Positions 36,421 through 45,505 of a stretch of DNA of 64,000 bases are shown piece by piece. Each line of letters begins with the position of its first letter. Position 1 is the stretch's first letter. The notes under the pieces were generated by a model. The model was given only the letters and a program-made list of their open reading frames with translations. It ran no database searches and had not been told where the DNA came from. Both the position numbers and the translations under genes were made by a program. This DNA comes from Oerskovia enterophila (GTDB lineage: Bacteria > Actinomycetota > Actinomycetes > Actinomycetales > Cellulomonadaceae), in contig NZ_MAQA01000024.1 in assembly GCF_001692445.1 (NCBI RefSeq), positions 1-64,000 on the forward strand. Direction: 5' to 3'.

Positions 36421-37136
36421 CAGGCTGCACCGCCGGGGAACGCTGCGACGATGGCGTTGAACTGCGCGTCGGAGACGCCGATCGAGGGCAGCGTCTGGGT
36501 GAGGTTGACGTACTGGTCCCATCCGACGACGGGCACGGACCGGCCGCCCGAGACGATGACGGCGGCGTTGTTCGCCTTGTTGAGTACCACGATCATGGTG
36601 TCGTCCTCCTGGACGTCGGGCACCGGTGCCGGTGCGGGGGGTGGGGTGTTGCGGTGCTGGTCTCGGGCGGGGTCGTAGACCAGGTGCCAGGGCTCGCGGA
36701 TCGCGCCGCGGCCCTCGGTGTCGGTCCAGCCGTGCTCGGCGAGGACTGGGAACGTCGCGGCGCGGCGCGGGTAGTCGAACTGCCCGACGTTCCCGTAGTC
36801 GTCGACGTCGACGGCCAGGCCCCAGCCGTGGTTCGAGGTGCCGGGGATCGCGGCCGCGGCGCCGCGGCCGCGGACGTACCGCACGCCCTTGTACCAACGG
36901 ACGTCTGTCCCGCCGGCCTTGCGGGGCTCGTAACGCTCGAAGAAGAACCGCTCCTGCTCGGCGAGGGTCCGGTTCCAGCCCCGGACCCGGAGCACGGTCC
37001 CGGTGCGGCGGAGGGCGTCGGCACGGGCCCGGTTCCATGCCGCGGCCGCGTCGGCTCGCAGCTGCGCCTCGGGCTGCCCGTCGAGGGCCGCAAGGAGCTC
37101 GGGTGGGACCGAGCCGTTCACGTAGGCGGTGGCCAT
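36420..37136 (-). CDS. Endolysin, peptidase M15 (D-Ala-D-Ala carboxypeptidase type)
   Basis: 238 aa. The M15 zinc site is complete: S101-x-H103-x6-D110 in GTSNHGWGLAVDV and the E148-P-W-H151 motif in REPWHLVY. The family cleaves peptidoglycan stem peptides. The C-terminal 60 residues, after a Pro/Ala linker, hold a small module (MIVVLNKANNAAVIVSGG) that may bind the cell wall. ATG 37136 has AGGAGG five bases upstream. Confidence 0.92.
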   Translation of the reverse strand: MATAYVNGSVPPELLAALDGQPEAQLRADAAAAWNRARADALRRTGTVLRVRGWNRTLAEQERFFFERYEPRKAGGTDVRWYKGVRYVRGRGAAAAIPGTSNHGWGLAVDVDDYGNVGQFDYPRRAATFPVLAEHGWTDTEGRGAIREPWHLVYDPARDQHRNTPPPAPAPVPDVQEDDTMIVVLNKANNAAVIVSGGRSVPVVGWDQYVNLTQTLPSIGVSDAQFNAIVAAFPGGAA

Positions 37137-37198
37137 GGTGCCTCCTGGCATGGCGAAGGCCCCGACGCAGGTTGCGTGCGGGGCCTGGGGTGGGTGGG

Positions 37199-37585
37199 TC
37201 AGTCGGTGGTGGTGAGGTGGTCGTCGAGGCGCTTGGACAGGACGGCGTGCTCCCGGCGCTGCTCGGCGTCGCGGCCTTCCATGCGTTCGTCGAGTCGGGC
37301 CAGGGCGTCGGTCTGCTGTCGTTGGGTGTGGCGGATGCCGCCGATCTCCCCGTCGTGGCGCTTCTGCCCGGCCTCGAGGCGGTCGAGGCCGGCGGACAGG
37401 TCTCCGCGCATGGCAGTGAGCTCGTCGCGCAGGTTCGGGTACTCCGCGTCGGCGTGCTCGTTGGCGGTCTGCTCGCGGGCCTCGCGGGCGTCGCGCCCGA
37501 TCCGGTCGAGCTTGACCTTGCCGAGGGCCGCGACCAGGATCACGCCCGCCGTCGTGATCAGCTGGACCACGACCGCGTCGCTCAC
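37199..37585 (-). CDS. Phage membrane protein with coiled coil (DUF2746-like)
   Basis: 128 aa. One N-terminal hydrophobic segment (VVVQLITTAGVILVAALG) followed by a long charged coiled coil (about 28-128). Such proteins sit near the lysis genes in many actinophages and may assist holins; the function is not established. GTG start overlapping the preceding stop. Confidence 0.7.
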   Translation of the reverse strand: MSDAVVVQLITTAGVILVAALGKVKLDRIGRDAREAREQTANEHADAEYPNLRDELTAMRGDLSAGLDRLEAGQKRHDGEIGGIRHTQRQQTDALARLDERMEGRDAEQRREHAVLSKRLDDHLTTTD

Positions 37586-38115
37586 CGCGCGATCCAGGCG
37601 AGCGCGACGCGCAGCCCGAGGCCTGCCCAGGTCGAGACGCGGATGTTGGTGATGCGGGCGCGGATCTCGGCGGCGGTGATGGTGTAGATGGTGGCGACGT
37701 AGTCGCGGGGGATGTCCTCCCCGATGGTGCCGCCGGCGAGGTCGAGGCTCATCTCGGCGTTGGCCATGGTCGGTACGTAGTCCAGTCCGTGGGGGATCGC
37801 GATCTGCCCGAACTGGTTGAGCGTGCCCACGAAGATCCCGCCAACCGGGGCGACGGGCCGGAACCCGATGCCCTCGGTGTACTCGAGACGGTTGGGGGCG
37901 GGGGCGTCGGCGCGGTGGACATACAGGGGCCGCGCCGGCGAGGGGACGTAGGGCGGGTTCTGTGCGGCGAGGTCCGCCAGGAGCTGCGCGCGTTCGGTGA
38001 CGTTCGCGACTGGCACGAAGTCGTTGATCGAGGCGGACAGGCGGTTGGTGTCCCGGTAGTCGGGTGCCTCCAGCTCGCCGGGTACGTCGTGTCCGCGGGC
38101 GTCCTTGATCGACAT
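37582..38115 (-). CDS. Phage tail/structural protein of unknown role
   Basis: 177 aa, no family recognised. Begins MSIKDARGHDVPGELEAPDY, and its middle (GTLNQFGQIAIPHGLDYVP) resembles baseplate or tail-appendage modules. It follows the minor tail genes and precedes the membrane protein of the lysis region, so a receptor-binding or appendage role is possible. GAGGAGG upstream of ATG. Confidence 0.6.
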   Translation of the reverse strand: MSIKDARGHDVPGELEAPDYRDTNRLSASINDFVPVANVTERAQLLADLAAQNPPYVPSPARPLYVHRADAPAPNRLEYTEGIGFRPVAPVGGIFVGTLNQFGQIAIPHGLDYVPTMANAEMSLDLAGGTIGEDIPRDYVATIYTITAAEIRARITNIRVSTWAGLGLRVALAWIAR

Positions 38116-38246
38116 CAGGGGGCCTCCTCAGGGTCTGGCTCGGGGGTTGGGGTGATGGGCGGGTGTTCGCCGCGAGCCGCGTGCCAGTCGGCGTGCAGGT
38201 CGACGAGGGCCACGACCGCCCCGCAGATGTCGCAGTAGATCCACAT
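38115..38246 (-). CDS. 43-aa zinc-finger-like phage protein
   Basis: Translation MWIYCDICGAVVALVDLHAD and onward, with C5-x2-C8 and H18-x3-H22, a compact C2H2 layout. AGGAGG lies six bases upstream and its stop overlaps the next ATG (TGATG), so translation is well supported despite its size. Function unknown. Confidence 0.65.
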   Translation of the reverse strand: MWIYCDICGAVVALVDLHADWHAARGEHPPITPTPEPDPEEAP

Positions 38247-38256
38247 GGGGCGCCTC

Positions 38257-39213
38257 CTAGGCGGGTCGGGTGTAGGTCGCGATCAGGGCCATGCCGTCGC
38301 CGCTGCCGGCGACGGCCCAGTACTGGGGGCCGATCAGCGCGAGGGCCTTGATGGCGCCGGTGCGCATGCCCTCGCGGGTGGCGGCGGCGAGGTCGGTCCA
38401 GCCGTCGCCGGTCGCGGTCGCACCGGTCGACGTCGGGGCGCCGCCGGGCCGGGTGCCGTGCGGGGAGCCTTGGACGGTCGCGGGGCCCGACGCCCCGGCG
38501 AGGCCCACACCGCGGAGCATGACCTGGATACGGTCGATGCTGATCGCGCCGAGGTTGGCGAGCTGGTCGCCGTAGGTCGCGAGCCCGGTCATGGGCCCGG
38601 ACCCGAATCCGTTGCCCTGGTAGAGGGTGGAGCGGCCGCCGTACCGGTCGACGTTCCACCGGTCCCATGCGCCCGCCGAGGCGCGCCAGGACCCGGACCA
38701 CTGGGGCCCGATGGTCTGGGTGACCTGGACGGTGCCGCTGCCGCCGGGCGGGGTGCCGCCACCGCCGCTGGGAGGCGGGGCGACCGGGGACGGGCCCAGG
38801 ACCAGGACGGGCTCGCCCCAGTCAGACAGTGAGACCCACACTGAGGCGGGCAGGGTCCCGTAGGCCCCGGCCAGGTACGGCAGGGAGTAGGACGCGCCTG
38901 CCCAGGTCACGGTGGCGACCGTGCCGGCGGTCGCGGTCATCGTGGCCGGGACGACGGTGTCGAGCGGGTCGAGGGGGCCCAAGACGAGTTCGGGCCGTCC
39001 AGTGATGGGATTGAGCAGGACGCGGGCTAGGCCGCCTCCCTGAGCGGTGCTGCGCCGGTAGCGTCCCGGCTGAGCGGGCAGGATCAACGCCGCGCCCCCA
39101 GGCAGGCCGACCTGTACGACCCGCGCCGCTGCGTCGACCGCGTACACAGGGCCGGTCACGGTGAGGGCGTCGTCGGGTCGCTTGGGCGCGAATGCGAGGT
39201 CGAGGTCACTCAC
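38257..39213 (-). CDS. Minor tail protein
   Basis: 318 aa. Beta-rich with a Pro/Gly-rich hinge (APPPSGGGGTPPGG, about 160-175). The C-terminal half (RWNVDRYGGRSTLYQGNG) looks like a receptor- or glycan-facing module. Starts GTG 39213, overlapping the upstream gene by four bases. Order after the tape measure supports a tail-tip role. Confidence 0.75.
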   Translation of the reverse strand: MSDLDLAFAPKRPDDALTVTGPVYAVDAAARVVQVGLPGGAALILPAQPGRYRRSTAQGGGLARVLLNPITGRPELVLGPLDPLDTVVPATMTATAGTVATVTWAGASYSLPYLAGAYGTLPASVWVSLSDWGEPVLVLGPSPVAPPPSGGGGTPPGGSGTVQVTQTIGPQWSGSWRASAGAWDRWNVDRYGGRSTLYQGNGFGSGPMTGLATYGDQLANLGAISIDRIQVMLRGVGLAGASGPATVQGSPHGTRPGGAPTSTGATATGDGWTDLAAATREGMRTGAIKALALIGPQYWAVAGSGDGMALIATYTRPA

Positions 39214-40286
39214 GTACTCACCCCCACGTCCACACGCATGTCGCCGTCGTCGACGGTCAGGGGCAGGTCGTACCCGGTGACCCACCCCCACGTGCGTTCA
39301 CCGTCGCGCAGGACCTCGACCGGGTCGTCGAGGTCGACGCGTGGGTCGGGGGCGCACATGACGGGAATCGAGGATGCCGGCAGGATCGAGGAGGCGAGCA
39401 TGGTGTGAGCGGAGGCCAGGGCTTGGGCGTCCGTGGCGATCAGCGGTGAGGACCAGTGCCGGGTCACGGCCCCGTACTCGCCCGTGACGGACATGGGCCC
39501 GGTGGTCTGGGACGCGACGGCCTGGATGTCTGCGGCGCCCGCGGCGGACGAGCGGGCCACGATCTGGTTGCAGGCGCCGTCTCTGGTGTCCGAGCGACCC
39601 GCAGAGGCCAGCGTCCCGCGCGCCCCGTCACGCAGTGACAGGACCGGGATCGGCACCGCGGGCAGCGGGCGGCGAAACCGCACCTGCCCCCACTCGTCGG
39701 TGCGCAGCAGTGCCGGCCACGCGTCCGCGATCTCCCGCAGCGCCGCGAGTCGGTCCTCCGACCAAGCCATGCCGGCCGGGCACGGCCGGTCGACCAGGAC
39801 GGGGTCGAACCCGGCACTCATCCCGGGCGGCAGCAGGCGCCGGGCCTCGGACATGAGCGTCGCCCCGGTCCCAGGCTGCGTCGGGGACGTGAGCTTGGCG
39901 TCCTCCACCCGGCGCAGACGCCCGGCCGCAGTGACCTGGATCGCGCCATCGTCGCCGTCATCCCAGTCCACGATGAGGAACCTGCCGACGCGGGTCTCGT
40001 ACTCACGGCCCGTAGCGCTCGAGGTGACAACGATCGAGAGCTGCAACTCCTGCCCGTACCGCGCGAGCGGGTGATCCGCCAGTGCCCCAGGCCGCCAGTC
40101 GCGACCGTCGTACCGTGGAACAGCGAACGTCAGGCGCTCGGGGATGTCCTGGTCGGACCGCGCGACGGCCCGCCCTTGGGTGACTGGGACATCCGCGGCG
40201 AGCAGACGCCCGCCCAGCCAGGACGAGACGACCGGGCGCCACCCACACACTCCCGACAGGACTTCATCTGGTGCACCAGCTCGCAT
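39210..40286 (-). CDS. Minor tail protein (tail tip / hub type)
   Basis: 358 aa. Starts MRAGAPDEVLSGVCGWRPVV, contains RYGQELQLSIVVTSSATGRE and YETRVGRFLIVDWDDGD, beta-rich segments seen in actinophage proteins of the siphovirus tail-hub group. Third gene after the tape measure in transcription order. Exact subunit unknown. Confidence 0.75.
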   Translation of the reverse strand: MRAGAPDEVLSGVCGWRPVVSSWLGGRLLAADVPVTQGRAVARSDQDIPERLTFAVPRYDGRDWRPGALADHPLARYGQELQLSIVVTSSATGREYETRVGRFLIVDWDDGDDGAIQVTAAGRLRRVEDAKLTSPTQPGTGATLMSEARRLLPPGMSAGFDPVLVDRPCPAGMAWSEDRLAALREIADAWPALLRTDEWGQVRFRRPLPAVPIPVLSLRDGARGTLASAGRSDTRDGACNQIVARSSAAGAADIQAVASQTTGPMSVTGEYGAVTRHWSSPLIATDAQALASAHTMLASSILPASSIPVMCAPDPRVDLDDPVEVLRDGERTWGWVTGYDLPLTVDDGDMRVDVGVST

Positions 40287-40298
40287 CCCTGCTTCCTC

Positions 40299-41099
40299 TC
40301 ACGGGAGCAACTGACCCCAGTCGTAGGTGTTGAACTGAAGGTTCGTGGACCCTGCGAACAGGGCGTTGAAGCCCGCGTTCGTCCGGGCGGCCATCGCGGC
40401 GTTGAAGTCAGCGTTGGTCCAGGCCGCGAGCACGGCCGACGGCTCGGGATCGTCCACGAACAAGAAGGAGATGACCCAACGTCGCGAGTCCCCGTACTCA
40501 CGGACCGTGGCCAGCGAGTAGGGCGCCCGCTGCGGCAGCGCCAGGTCGACAGCCCGCTCGAGCGGCGCCGTACCGTCCGTGCGCACCACAATCGGGAGCC
40601 CGGACAGCAACAGGTCACGTAGCGCCGCAGTCGCCGCACCGGTCGTGGTCACCTCCAGCGCGCCGGACCCGTACCCGGCGGGAGCAACCCGGGCCGGCGG
40701 ACGAGACCGACCGGGCACCGTTGTTGCGTGGGAGCGCAGGTCCAGTTCGCGGGGGTCGTCGTTGTCGTGCAGTCGTACCGGCGCCACGATCTGCCCGTCC
40801 AGTGACTGCAGCACGACTCGGCCGGGGTGGGCGATCGTGACGGGGGCGGCGGTGTGTGTCACGCCTGCGACTGTCGCCCGGTACGTCACTGAGCGATTCA
40901 GTGCGGACCGGTTGTCGACGCGCACCGTCTGTCCACTGTCGGCGACACCGATGCCCCCGGGCACCGGCCACACCGATGCCCCGGCGTCCGCAGTGCCTTC
41001 GATCACGAACCTCGTCCCGGCAGGGATTCCAGTCAGTACGAGCTGCACCGGCTGCGGGGTTCCTGCCGAGACGAGGGTCGCGGTCAGCGTCACTGCCAT
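40299..41099 (-). CDS. Minor tail protein (distal tail type)
   Basis: 266 aa, beta-rich. First gene after the tape measure, the usual place of the distal tail protein. The C-terminus carries near-repeats with FN (WTNADFNAAMAARTNAGFNAL, then STNLQFN), an unusual pattern. Coupled to the tape measure by an ATGA overlap. Confidence 0.75.
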   Translation of the reverse strand: MAVTLTATLVSAGTPQPVQLVLTGIPAGTRFVIEGTADAGASVWPVPGGIGVADSGQTVRVDNRSALNRSVTYRATVAGVTHTAAPVTIAHPGRVVLQSLDGQIVAPVRLHDNDDPRELDLRSHATTVPGRSRPPARVAPAGYGSGALEVTTTGAATAALRDLLLSGLPIVVRTDGTAPLERAVDLALPQRAPYSLATVREYGDSRRWVISFLFVDDPEPSAVLAAWTNADFNAAMAARTNAGFNALFAGSTNLQFNTYDWGQLLP

Positions 41100-44002
41100 C
41101 AGGTGCCTCCCCACGAACGGAACGTGCGTACCGCGCCCACCGAGACCTGTCGAGACCCGGCCAGGATGTAGTCGCCGAGCAAGCGAATGTCCTCCGGTGC
41201 CAGGCGCGCCACGAGCGGGCCGGACTGGGCTGCCGGGGAAGCCGAAGCGGGCGCCCCGGCCAGGCCCCCATCGGCGCGTCGCGTCGTGGGCATCTGGAAT
41301 CCGAGGCGACGCCCGGCCTCTTCCCAGATCCGGAGGTTCCGGTTCCGCATGGACGGCTTGCCAGAGATGTACGCCTCCCAGATCGTGGAGTCCTCAGCCC
41401 ATAGGACGTTCGCCCCTCCACGTTGGATCTGAGGCACCCGAGGGACGCCCGCGCCCGCACCAGTCATGCCACCCGACGCGAACGCCTTGAGCCCGTTGCC
41501 CTGTTCCGACAGCGACCCGTCCTCCGAGATGCGCGAGTTGACGCCAACCCCGTTGAGCTGTTCTCCGCGCTGGTTCATCTGCATCGTGAAGGAAAACGTC
41601 TTGCCGTTGAGGGCGTGGACCTGCCGGGTGACGCCGTCGACCCGGTCCCACGCGTTACCTTCGGCGACGACCTCGATCGACCCGTCGGGCAGGTGCCGGA
41701 CCTCGTAGGCCAGGCCGCCGACCTCGACCGTGACCGCGCCGGCGTTCGACGAGATCGCGGTGTCGACCTTGCTTGGCACGGCGCCGTAGGTGTCGATCAA
41801 GGCCCACGCCTGGTCCTCGGTGAGGCCCATCTGCGTGAGCTGGGCAAGGAGGGCCTGGCGGCCGAGCTCGTACTTCCCGGCGAGACTCTCCTGGGTCTCT
41901 CCGGCCCGAGCGCCGGCGGCGGCCTCCGCGTCGAGCGCGGCGACCGCGTTCTGCAACTGCCCTTCGAGCGCGGCGCCGGCGGTGACCGTCCCGTCCTGCG
42001 CGACCGAGAAGGCGTCGACTAGAGCCGTCGCTCCGTCAGCAGCGAAGCCGACCCCTTCCAGCGACTTGGCTGCGCGCAGCGAGGCGTCGTGGAACTCTGC
42101 CTGCAGAACCTGCGGGATTCCGAATTCGTTGAGCCTCTGCTGGGCGGGGTCGATCCCCTTCTCGATCAGGTTGGTGCGCATGGCGTCGGCGGCCGTCTCA
42201 GTCGCCGCGTCGAAGTCCTCCATGCCCTTGATCGAGGTGGCCGTGAAGTCGGCGAACGACTGCGCATCTTCGTCAGAGACGAGTCCGATACGGCCCATGC
42301 CCTGCACGATGCTATTGAGAACGCCCATGACTTCGGGACCCACGGTGGACACGAAGTCCCCGAATGCCTCCACGCCCGAGGCCCCAGCCTCGACGAGCGA
42401 ACGACCGGCGTCGAGTGCGCCGTTGGCGACGTCGAGCAGGAACCCGACGACGGCGCCTCGGTTCTCCGACACGAACTCCGCGGCGTCGCCGAGAGGCTCG
42501 GAGAACGCAGCTGCGAGCGCTCCCTTGATGCCGTCGGCCGCGACCTCGATGTTGCGCTTTGCGGACTCCATCTTGGCGGCGTCGTTGTCGGAGAGGGTGT
42601 CGAACATGCGTTGCGCGGAGCCGGTGACGCCGTTGAGTTGGTCGACTGCGGTCGTGAGGTCCATGGCGAACAGGGCCTCTCCGAGGTCCTCGGCCTGAGT
42701 GCCGAAGAGTGCGATCGCGGCCGCGTTGCGGGCGACCGGGTCCTCGATCTCGCGGAGCTTGTCGAGCACGATGTCGAGGCCCTCGCGGGCCCCCTCGCCG
42801 CCGGCAGCGATCTTGGTCGTCATCTCCTCGGCGTTCAGGCCGAGGGTCTTGAACCCTTCGGCGCTGGCCTTGGACCCGTCGGTCGCCCGAATCTGGAACT
42901 CCTTGAGGGCGTCCGCGGCGAGGTCGCTGTTGCGGGCGCCGGCGCCGAGGCCCTGGTTGATGAGCCCGAGAGCTTCTGCACCGGTCAGGCCGAGGCGCTG
43001 GAAGAGAGAGGGGTACTCGGTGAAGGTGTCGAGCAGGTCCTCCTGGGCGTTGACGCCCTCGCGGGCGCCGGTCGCGAGCAGGTCGAACGCCTCGTCGGCG
43101 CTCTTGGCGAGGCCCGTCTTGAGCAGCTGCGTCACGGCCACCGAGACGGGGCGGACGTCCTCGTCGAGAACGTTCGCGATCCCAGCGAGGGACTCGATGA
43201 CCTGCTGCGACTGGCGCACGGTCGCCCTAGGGTCGAGCAGGCCGCCCTGCAACGCGATCCGGGCCGTGTCCATATTTGACTCGATCGACTCGCCGAAGTT
43301 CCCGGCGTAGGCCTCACCGGCAGCGCGGCCAAACTTCGCAGCCTCGCCTTCGCTGATGCCGGTCAGGGCCTGCAGTCGGTCCTGGCGGACCTCGACCTGC
43401 AACCCATCCTGGATCGCGTCCGCCAGGGACTTGCCGGCCGCGACGCCAACACCGATGACGGCCCCGGCGATCGGGATCGTGGCAAGGGCCGCGACGATGC
43501 CGCTGGACAGTTTCGAGCCAGCCCGGCGTCCTCCCTCGGCCCCTGCGTCATCGGCGGTGTCCGCGATGTCGCCCAGGGCGCCCTCGGCCTGTGCGGTGTC
43601 GGCCTGGACGACCATCTCAGCGCGCAGGCCACGCATCTGCTCGAGCGAGGAGCGGGCCTTATCGAGGGAGGCCTCTGCCCGGGAGATGTCCGCAGTCACC
43701 TGCGGAGACGCGTCTGACTGTCGGAGCTCGTCGAGGCGCGCCTCGATGGTCGCGATGCTCTTCTCGCCCTTGTCGATCGAGGCGTCGATCTGGGCGACGG
43801 TCTTGGCCGACGCGATCGCCTTGGTCTTGACCTCGATACGGTCCATGCCCTCGGTCGCGCCCTTGACGTCGGCACCGACCTCGACCTCAACCGTCTTGTC
43901 AGCCAGCTGCTTGCGGCGGCTCTCGACCGCCTTCGCGCCCTTCTCGAAGTCGGCGACGACGGCGGTGAAGGCGGTCTCGAGTTCGGCTACGCGCACGGTC
44001 AC
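41099..44002 (-). CDS. Phage tail tape measure protein
   Basis: 967 aa. Determines tail length and helps channel DNA. A coiled-coil N-terminus (about 1-160), a hydrophobic glycine/alanine-rich segment (IVAALATIPIAGAVIGVGVAAG, about 180-200), then a helical body with the phage-tail module seen in GARNSDLAADALKEFQIRA and FGTQAEDLGEALFAMDL. GTG start at 44002 with AAAGGAG upstream; it overlaps the frameshifted chaperone stop. Confidence 0.93.
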   Translation of the reverse strand: MTVRVAELETAFTAVVADFEKGAKAVESRRKQLADKTVEVEVGADVKGATEGMDRIEVKTKAIASAKTVAQIDASIDKGEKSIATIEARLDELRQSDASPQVTADISRAEASLDKARSSLEQMRGLRAEMVVQADTAQAEGALGDIADTADDAGAEGGRRAGSKLSSGIVAALATIPIAGAVIGVGVAAGKSLADAIQDGLQVEVRQDRLQALTGISEGEAAKFGRAAGEAYAGNFGESIESNMDTARIALQGGLLDPRATVRQSQQVIESLAGIANVLDEDVRPVSVAVTQLLKTGLAKSADEAFDLLATGAREGVNAQEDLLDTFTEYPSLFQRLGLTGAEALGLINQGLGAGARNSDLAADALKEFQIRATDGSKASAEGFKTLGLNAEEMTTKIAAGGEGAREGLDIVLDKLREIEDPVARNAAAIALFGTQAEDLGEALFAMDLTTAVDQLNGVTGSAQRMFDTLSDNDAAKMESAKRNIEVAADGIKGALAAAFSEPLGDAAEFVSENRGAVVGFLLDVANGALDAGRSLVEAGASGVEAFGDFVSTVGPEVMGVLNSIVQGMGRIGLVSDEDAQSFADFTATSIKGMEDFDAATETAADAMRTNLIEKGIDPAQQRLNEFGIPQVLQAEFHDASLRAAKSLEGVGFAADGATALVDAFSVAQDGTVTAGAALEGQLQNAVAALDAEAAAGARAGETQESLAGKYELGRQALLAQLTQMGLTEDQAWALIDTYGAVPSKVDTAISSNAGAVTVEVGGLAYEVRHLPDGSIEVVAEGNAWDRVDGVTRQVHALNGKTFSFTMQMNQRGEQLNGVGVNSRISEDGSLSEQGNGLKAFASGGMTGAGAGVPRVPQIQRGGANVLWAEDSTIWEAYISGKPSMRNRNLRIWEEAGRRLGFQMPTTRRADGGLAGAPASASPAAQSGPLVARLAPEDIRLLGDYILAGSRQVSVGAVRTFRSWGGT

Positions 44003-44717
44003 GGCGTGCTCCTTTCGATCCGGTCGGCCAGGGCCGAGGGCCGGTGGAGCAGGGACAGGATCATGGTCCGGATGCCGGGCCATGGGCGGGCCAGGACGGC
44101 CGGGTCGTACAGGTCGATCCCGTACAAGTGCGCGAGGTCGCAGATCACCGCGTCCCAGTGCGGGATGATGTGCCACCACCCGACCCACGACCGGGGTGCG
44201 GGCTCCGTACTGGCTCCCGGTTTCAGGCCTGCGGGGATCCGGTAGTCGGGGTAGTACCCGTCTTCGTCTGGCTCGCCGACGCCGTACTGCGCCCACTCCT
44301 CGAGCGTCGTCGGCGGGGCGCTTTTGGGGCTGCTTCACCGGCCTGTTCGGGCCGCTCGCCCCACATGAGGTCGGCGAGCCAGTCCGCCTGTGCCTTGCCG
44401 CGTGCCCAGTAGTGCAGGGCGTAGTACGCGGCCCGGTCGATGTCGAGCGCGGGCAGCCCGTCGGCGACCATCTGCTCGTAGACGCCGGACCCGAGAGTGA
44501 CCACGCCCAGAGGTTCGGTCGCGATCTCCTCGATGACTTCGGCGAGGCCGGTCGGCATCTCGCCGTGCACGAGCCCGATCGCAAGCTCGGCGCGGACGGC
44601 GAGCGCGGTGATCTGGCGTCCGCGCGCCACGCTGGGCGGGGCGACCGTGTAGGCGCGCCCGCCCAGCGTGAGGTCCACGCCCGGGGTCGCCCAGGCTGAG
44701 AAGTCGACGCTCGTCAT
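43999..44717 (-). CDS. Tail assembly chaperone, -1 frameshift product (gpGT type)
   Basis: Reads as the 164-aa chaperone up to the slippery heptamer, then shifts -1 at 44322 and continues to the TGA at 43999-44001 (239 aa in all; complement join 43999-44322 with 44322-44717). The extension begins SAPPTTLEEWAQYGVGEPDE and is Trp-rich (SWVGWWHIIPHWD), as in T-domains that bind the tape measure. It has no start of its own, and its stop overlaps the tape measure GTG (GTGA), the classical layout. Confidence 0.85.
44223..44717 (-). CDS. Tail assembly chaperone (gpG type)
   Basis: 164 aa from ATG 44717. It lies between the major tail protein and the tape measure, the fixed place of tail chaperones in siphoviruses. 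The core (GRQITALAVRAELAIGLVHG, GLAEVIEEIATEPLG) is helical. The last 33 residues after the slippery site are low-complexity basic, indicating that the zero frame is not the selected one there. Confidence 0.88.
   Translation of the reverse strand: MTSVDFSAWATPGVDLTLGGRAYTVAPPSVARGRQITALAVRAELAIGLVHGEMPTGLAEVIEEIATEPLGVVTLGSGVYEQMVADGLPALDIDRAAYYALHYWARGKAQADWLADLMWGERPEQAGEAAPKAPRRRRSRSGRSTASASQTKTGTTPTTGSPQA
44322..44328 (-). promoter_or_regulatory. -1 ribosomal frameshift site
   Basis: The heptamer C CCA AAA (CCCAAAA on the minus strand) is in frame with the chaperone, fitting X XXY YYZ. After slipping, the -1 frame stays open for 107 codons. Confidence 0.85.
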
Positions 44718-45505
44718 GCGCCGCGGGTGTACGTGAACGGCGCGGACGACCCGGCGGGGCTCTTCACGACAACGTTCGCTGCACCAGCGGACCCGGTCGG
44801 CAGGCTCGCGACGATCACCGTCGGCGAGACGACCTCGTAGTCGGCCGCGTTCGCCGCGCCGAACTTCACGCCGTCCGCGCCCGTGACGGCGCTGAACCCG
44901 GTGCCCTTGATCGTGACGAGCTCGCCGGCCGCTGCGCCCGAGGGCAGGACGGACGTGACGACCGGTGTCGAGGGAGCCCATCCCGTGAACGGGTTGGCGA
45001 TCTGGATCCGGCGCCCCTGCCCGGTCAGGGTAAAGGACCACGATCCGGTGTCGGCGTTGCCGGTGTTACCGCGATCGAAGGAGACCGAGCAGAAGCCCTC
45101 GTAGGCGTCGTTCGGGTTCGGGGCGCCCGAGGCGGGCTTGTCGTACCAGCGCACGTGCGCGATCGAGGCCGTGCCGATGGCGTCGGGCTCGGTGTACTTC
45201 TTGAGCGCCTCGATCTCCGGGGCGTAGAGGCCCGACGCGAGGCGGTTGACCAGCGCCGTGAAGGCGAGCGCCCAGGACTCGGAGGTCTTCTGGTCGTTCG
45301 GGGCGCCCAGGTCGTCGTAGGACTGCGCCGTGGCGGTGATCGGGGGAGCGGTCGGTGCGATCGCTGACGCGCGCCGCACGGGCTGCCAGTTGGGCTCGGT
45401 CGGGGTAGCGGCGCCGGCGTCGTAGTTGAGGTCGACGTCGAGTCCGTACTCGTAGGAGAAGCCGAGCGCGGCCCCTGCGGGCAGCGCGGTCGTGGGGGTG
45501 CTCAT
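44714..45505 (-). CDS. Major tail protein with C-terminal IPT/TIG domain
   Basis: 263 aa tail tube subunit. The N-terminal 165 residues are the tube domain; the last 85 form an Ig-like IPT/TIG domain (TPVVTSVLPSGAAAGELVTI, then GTGFSAVTGADGVKFG), commonly displayed on the tail surface. Its stop overlaps the chaperone start. Confidence 0.88.
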   Translation of the reverse strand: MSTPTTALPAGAALGFSYEYGLDVDLNYDAGAATPTEPNWQPVRRASAIAPTAPPITATAQSYDDLGAPNDQKTSESWALAFTALVNRLASGLYAPEIEALKKYTEPDAIGTASIAHVRWYDKPASGAPNPNDAYEGFCSVSFDRGNTGNADTGSWSFTLTGQGRRIQIANPFTGWAPSTPVVTSVLPSGAAAGELVTIKGTGFSAVTGADGVKFGAANAADYEVVSPTVIVASLPTGSAGAANVVVKSPAGSSAPFTYTRGA

